Below are positions 13,544-15,605 of a DNA stretch of 15,605 bases, piece by piece (position 1 is the first letter of the stretch; every line of letters begins with the position of its first letter). Origin of the DNA: Anaerolineaceae bacterium (GTDB taxonomy: Bacteria; Chloroflexota; Anaerolineae; Anaerolineales; Anaerolineaceae); assembly GCA_030620065.1 (NCBI GenBank), contig JAUXFJ010000008.1, positions 1 to 15,605 of the forward strand, given 5' to 3'. The notes below the pieces were generated by a model. That model was not told the DNA's origin. It was given only the letters and a program-made list of their open reading frames with translations, and did no database searches. The position numbers were made by a program, and so were the translations under genes.

Positions 13544-13649
13544 GAGTTATTTTCCAAAAGGTAGTGATAATTACTTATTTTACTCCTGATAGCCGTAACT
13601 GACGCTCTGATACCAATTAATGATTAGATAGCAGGACAATCAGCATAGT

Positions 13650-14384
13650 CTATAAAAGGAATTCGCCGCCATCCACTCGGATCACCTCACCTGTAATGAA
13701 ATCCTGCTCCAAAAGGTGCAAAACGTTTTGCACAGCTATTTCCGAACTCCCTATTCTCTGAAGCGGTATACGGGCGTTTGCAAGCGCTTGCAGGTCAACA
13801 TCCTCGCGGCCAACCAAAGGCAGCATGATCCCCAGCGCTACGGCATTGACACATATCTGCGGGGCTAATTCGAGAGCAAACATGACGGTCATATCGAGTA
13901 ATGCTGATTTGCTCAACCGGTATGCAAAATGATCCGGTTTTTGATGAAATACGCGCGCATCCGAGATATTCACGATTTTCCCCAGTGCATTGGCAGGTAA
14001 TTGACGCGTAAATGCTTGACTTAATATAAAAGGCGCTTGCAGATTGACAGTGAATTGCCTCTCCCAGTCTTCAGCATTTGTTTCCAAACCTGCGCCGCTG
14101 ATGTAAATTCCAGCATTATTTATAAGTATGTCAATATGATCGATTGATTCAAGTGCTGTGGGGATTAAGGTCTCAACTTGTTCTCGTTGACTGAAGTCTC
14201 CCTGGATGCAGAGAGCTTTCACACCGAAGTTAATGGCTGCGCTTTGTACTTCTTTAGCAGCTTTTTCAGAAGTTTTATAATGAAGAATTAGGTTGCAGCC
14301 TTTTTCGGCTAGAGCGAGAGCAATCGCTCGACCTATTCTTACGGCACTGCCGGTTACAAGCGCTGTTTTTCCCTGAAGATCCAA
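13650..14384 (-). CDS. pteridine reductase (PTR1/FolM)-like short-chain dehydrogenase
   Basis: This 244-residue NAD(P)H-dependent short-chain reductase has a cofactor motif TGSAVRIG (11-18), with Arg in place of the middle Gly of the classical TGxxxGxG, followed by LHYKTSEKAA (34-43). Both are features of PTR1 and FolM. NNAG is at 89-92. The catalytic residues are Asp142, Tyr155 and Lys159 (ISDARV through YRLSK), with Asp where ordinary SDRs have Ser and with the 13- and 4-residue spacings of Leishmania PTR1. Together with folB and folE next door, this points to reduction of a dihydropterin (monapterin, biopterin or dihydrofolate). It starts at TTG, since no ATG or GTG lies before an in-frame stop; AAGGAG is 10 bases upstream. 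The exact pterin substrate is inference. Confidence 0.85.
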   Translation of the reverse strand: MDLQGKTALVTGSAVRIGRAIALALAEKGCNLILHYKTSEKAAKEVQSAAINFGVKALCIQGDFSQREQVETLIPTALESIDHIDILINNAGIYISGAGLETNAEDWERQFTVNLQAPFILSQAFTRQLPANALGKIVNISDARVFHQKPDHFAYRLSKSALLDMTVMFALELAPQICVNAVALGIMLPLVGREDVDLQALANARIPLQRIGSSEIAVQNVLHLLEQDFITGEVIRVDGGEFLL

Positions 14385-14394
14385 CGTATTTGTT

Positions 14395-14400
14395 CTCCTT
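14395..14400 (-). promoter_or_regulatory. ribosome binding site fixing a TTG start
   Basis: On the minus strand AAGGAG lies ten bases before the TTG at 14384. An in-frame TAA just upstream excludes longer forms, so the rare TTG is the likely start of the pteridine-reductase-like gene. Confidence 0.6.
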
Positions 14401-14469
14401 GCACTCCGTTACGAATTAATCGGTGATTTATGGTTGAGGTGCTTTGGATCAAACTGCATTTCAAAGTTA

Positions 14470-14475
14470 ATTATA
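14470..14475 (-). promoter_or_regulatory. candidate -10 box of the pteridine-reductase-like gene
   Basis: TATAAT on the minus strand lies in the 191-base divergent gap between the reductase and transketolase. It would give a leader of about 79 bases. No clear -35 box is seen, so the call is weak. Confidence 0.25.
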
Positions 14476-14520
14476 CGAGATATCCTGGAAATTGGACATA
14501 AACTCTCTTTATTATGGACA

Positions 14521-14529
14521 TGGTAAAAT
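14521..14529 (+). promoter_or_regulatory. extended -10 promoter of the transketolase gene
   Basis: TGGTAAAAT matches the extended -10 pattern (TGN followed by a five-of-six -10 hexamer). Transcription would start near 14536 and give a leader of about 40 bases with AGGAG at 14564-14568. This resembles the sucC promoter, which also uses TGG before its -10 box. Confidence 0.45.
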
Positions 14530-14575
14530 TAGCGGATAGTCTTAATGATAGGAAATTTACATCAGGAGCATAATA

Positions 14576-15605
14576 ATGGAAACCAGGCCGATACTTGACC
14601 GAGCGATTAATTCAATCAGGTTTTTATCTGCAGACGGGGTTCAGACAGCTAATTCGGGACATCCGGGCTTACCCATGGGCACAGCCGCAATGGCATATAC
14701 GATCTGGATGAATCACCTAAAACATAACCCAAAAGACCCACATTGGCCGGATCGGGATCGATTTATCCTGTCCGGTGGACATGGATCTATGTTGTTATAT
14801 TCATTGTTGTATCTTACTGGTTACGATTTGCCACTTGAGGAATTGAAAAGATTCCGACAGTGGGGAAGTAAGACACCCGGGCACCCGGAATATGGATTGA
14901 CGCCCGGTGTTGAAACAACGACCGGTCCTCTAGGGCAGGGTTTTGCAAATGGCGTCGGCATGGCAATTGCTGAAGCACATTTAGCAGCTGAGTTCAATAA
15001 AGAAGATTATGATGTCATCAATCATTATACGTATGCAATTGTGACTGATGGCGATCTCATGGAAGGCATCACATCTGAAGCTGCCTCTTTGGCTGGCCAT
15101 TTAAGACTGGGAAAGTTGATTTATCTCTATGATGACAACCGCATCTCGATTGAAGGCTCGACAGATCTTGCGTTTACAGAGGATCGTGGGAAGCGGTTTG
15201 AAGCTTACGGTTGGCAGGTGCAAAAAGTGTCTGACGGTAATGACGTACAAGCCATTGATAAAGCCATCCGAAATGCCAAAGCTGATGAAAGGCCTTCATT
15301 GATCATTTGCCGGACAACGATTGGTTATGGCTTACCAACGCTTGCTGGAACTGAAAAGGCGCATGGCAGCCCTCCCGGATGGGAGGAGTTGAACAAAGCC
15401 AAAGAAGAGGCAGGCTGGCCAATTGAACCGACATTTTATGTGCCCGAGGATGTTTTAGAGCACTTCCGCACCAGCATTGATCAGGGTGAAAGATTACAGG
15501 AAGCCTGGAACACAAAAATCAAATCCTATTCAGTAAAGCATCCACGGGAAGGCAAGGAATTAAAACGCAGATTGGCAGGAAAATTACCGGAAAATTGGGA
15601 AACGA
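14576..15605 (+). CDS. tkt: transketolase, N-terminal part (3' end outside window)
   Basis: The frame runs open from the ATG at 14576 to the right edge (343 full codons), so the gene is cut by the window and not broken. It encodes the thiamine diphosphate-binding half of transketolase, which moves two-carbon units in the pentose phosphate pathway. Motifs are SGHPGLPMG (residues 27-35), LSGGHGSMLLYSLLYLTGY, TPGHPE, the GPLGQG loop that touches the cofactor, GDLMEGI (the diphosphate/Mg2+ site GDG variant), YDDNRISIEG and TIGYG. AGGAG lies seven bases before the ATG. Asp-Leu in place of the usual Gly-Cys or Gly-Glu in the GDG(C/E)xxEG motif is a small variation that I recall in several bacterial transketolases. 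A full-length protein would be about 660 residues. Confidence 0.95.
   Translation, partial: METRPILDRAINSIRFLSADGVQTANSGHPGLPMGTAAMAYTIWMNHLKHNPKDPHWPDRDRFILSGGHGSMLLYSLLYLTGYDLPLEELKRFRQWGSKTPGHPEYGLTPGVETTTGPLGQGFANGVGMAIAEAHLAAEFNKEDYDVINHYTYAIVTDGDLMEGITSEAASLAGHLRLGKLIYLYDDNRISIEGSTDLAFTEDRGKRFEAYGWQVQKVSDGNDVQAIDKAIRNAKADERPSLIICRTTIGYGLPTLAGTEKAHGSPPGWEELNKAKEEAGWPIEPTFYVPEDVLEHFRTSIDQGERLQEAWNTKIKSYSVKHPREGKELKRRLAGKLPENWET

Noticed and set aside
13544..13649. Possible promoter or small RNA in the folB-reductase gap
   Set aside because: Only weak, poorly spaced promoter-like hexamers and no stable hairpin with a T-run are visible; the two genes may be co-transcribed.
15303..15515. 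A 70-residue minus-strand ORF under the transketolase gene
   Set aside because: The plus strand encodes intact transketolase motifs throughout; the ORF is a chance reading frame.
1..15605. Mobile elements, CRISPR arrays, tRNA or rRNA genes
   Set aside because: Reading both strands showed no transposase or integrase motifs, no regularly spaced direct repeats and no cloverleaf or rRNA-like segments.

Overview
The window is 15.6 kb of a moderately AT-rich bacterial chromosome. It carries housekeeping and accessory metabolic genes only; I see no rRNA, tRNA, CRISPR array, phage or insertion sequence. The gene set and protein style point to Chloroflexota, most likely a fermentative member of Anaerolineae. 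The clues are a long-form hibernation factor, an FMN-type IPP isomerase beside a short-chain prenyl synthase, an SPFH protein ending in a helix-turn-helix, a Flp-like mini-protein, and a PSP1/PIG-L/M20 row after Mrp. This taxonomic call is inference from remembered families, not a search.

Layout. 1-3310 (+): the 3' end of an Mrp-type P-loop ATPase, a RicT/PSP1 protein, a PIG-L deacetylase and an M20 amidohydrolase, with gaps or overlaps of a few bases and apparently one operon. 3315-6494 (-): type 2 IPP isomerase, then a polyprenyl (probably GGPP) synthase, then a GT-B glycosyltransferase-like protein, so tightly packed that they should be one transcript. 6596-6835 (+): a divergent acyl carrier protein, transcribed away from the isomerase by what looks like a back-to-back promoter with a palindrome over both -35 boxes. 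6898-8936 (-): sucC-sucD with a 4-base ATGA overlap and an extended -10 promoter. 9040-10671 (-): a predicted coiled-coil protein of unknown function and an SPFH-HTH fusion, closed by a textbook intrinsic terminator. 10870-12435 (+): a 50-residue Flp-like membrane peptide, comF and hpf, closed by a second intrinsic terminator. 12543-14384: a pterin group made of folE (+), folB (-, sharing its stop tetranucleotide with folE) and a short-chain reductase with the Asp-Tyr-Lys triad of pteridine reductases (-). 14576 to the edge (+): the N-terminal half of transketolase.

How the genes may work together. FolE, FolB (or a FolX-like epimerase activity) and the PTR1/FolM-like reductase could take GTP to a tetrahydropterin or feed folate. 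Fni and the prenyl synthase supply allylic diphosphates, and the adjacent glycosyltransferase may act on a prenyl-derived lipid (inference). ComF next to HPF is a pairing I recall from other bacteria. The least understood parts are the SPFH-HTH/coiled-coil pair, the Flp-like peptide with a disrupted processing site, and the stand-alone arabinokinase-like glycosyltransferase. I found no clear-cut new defence or mobile system; these three are the best places to look for new biology.
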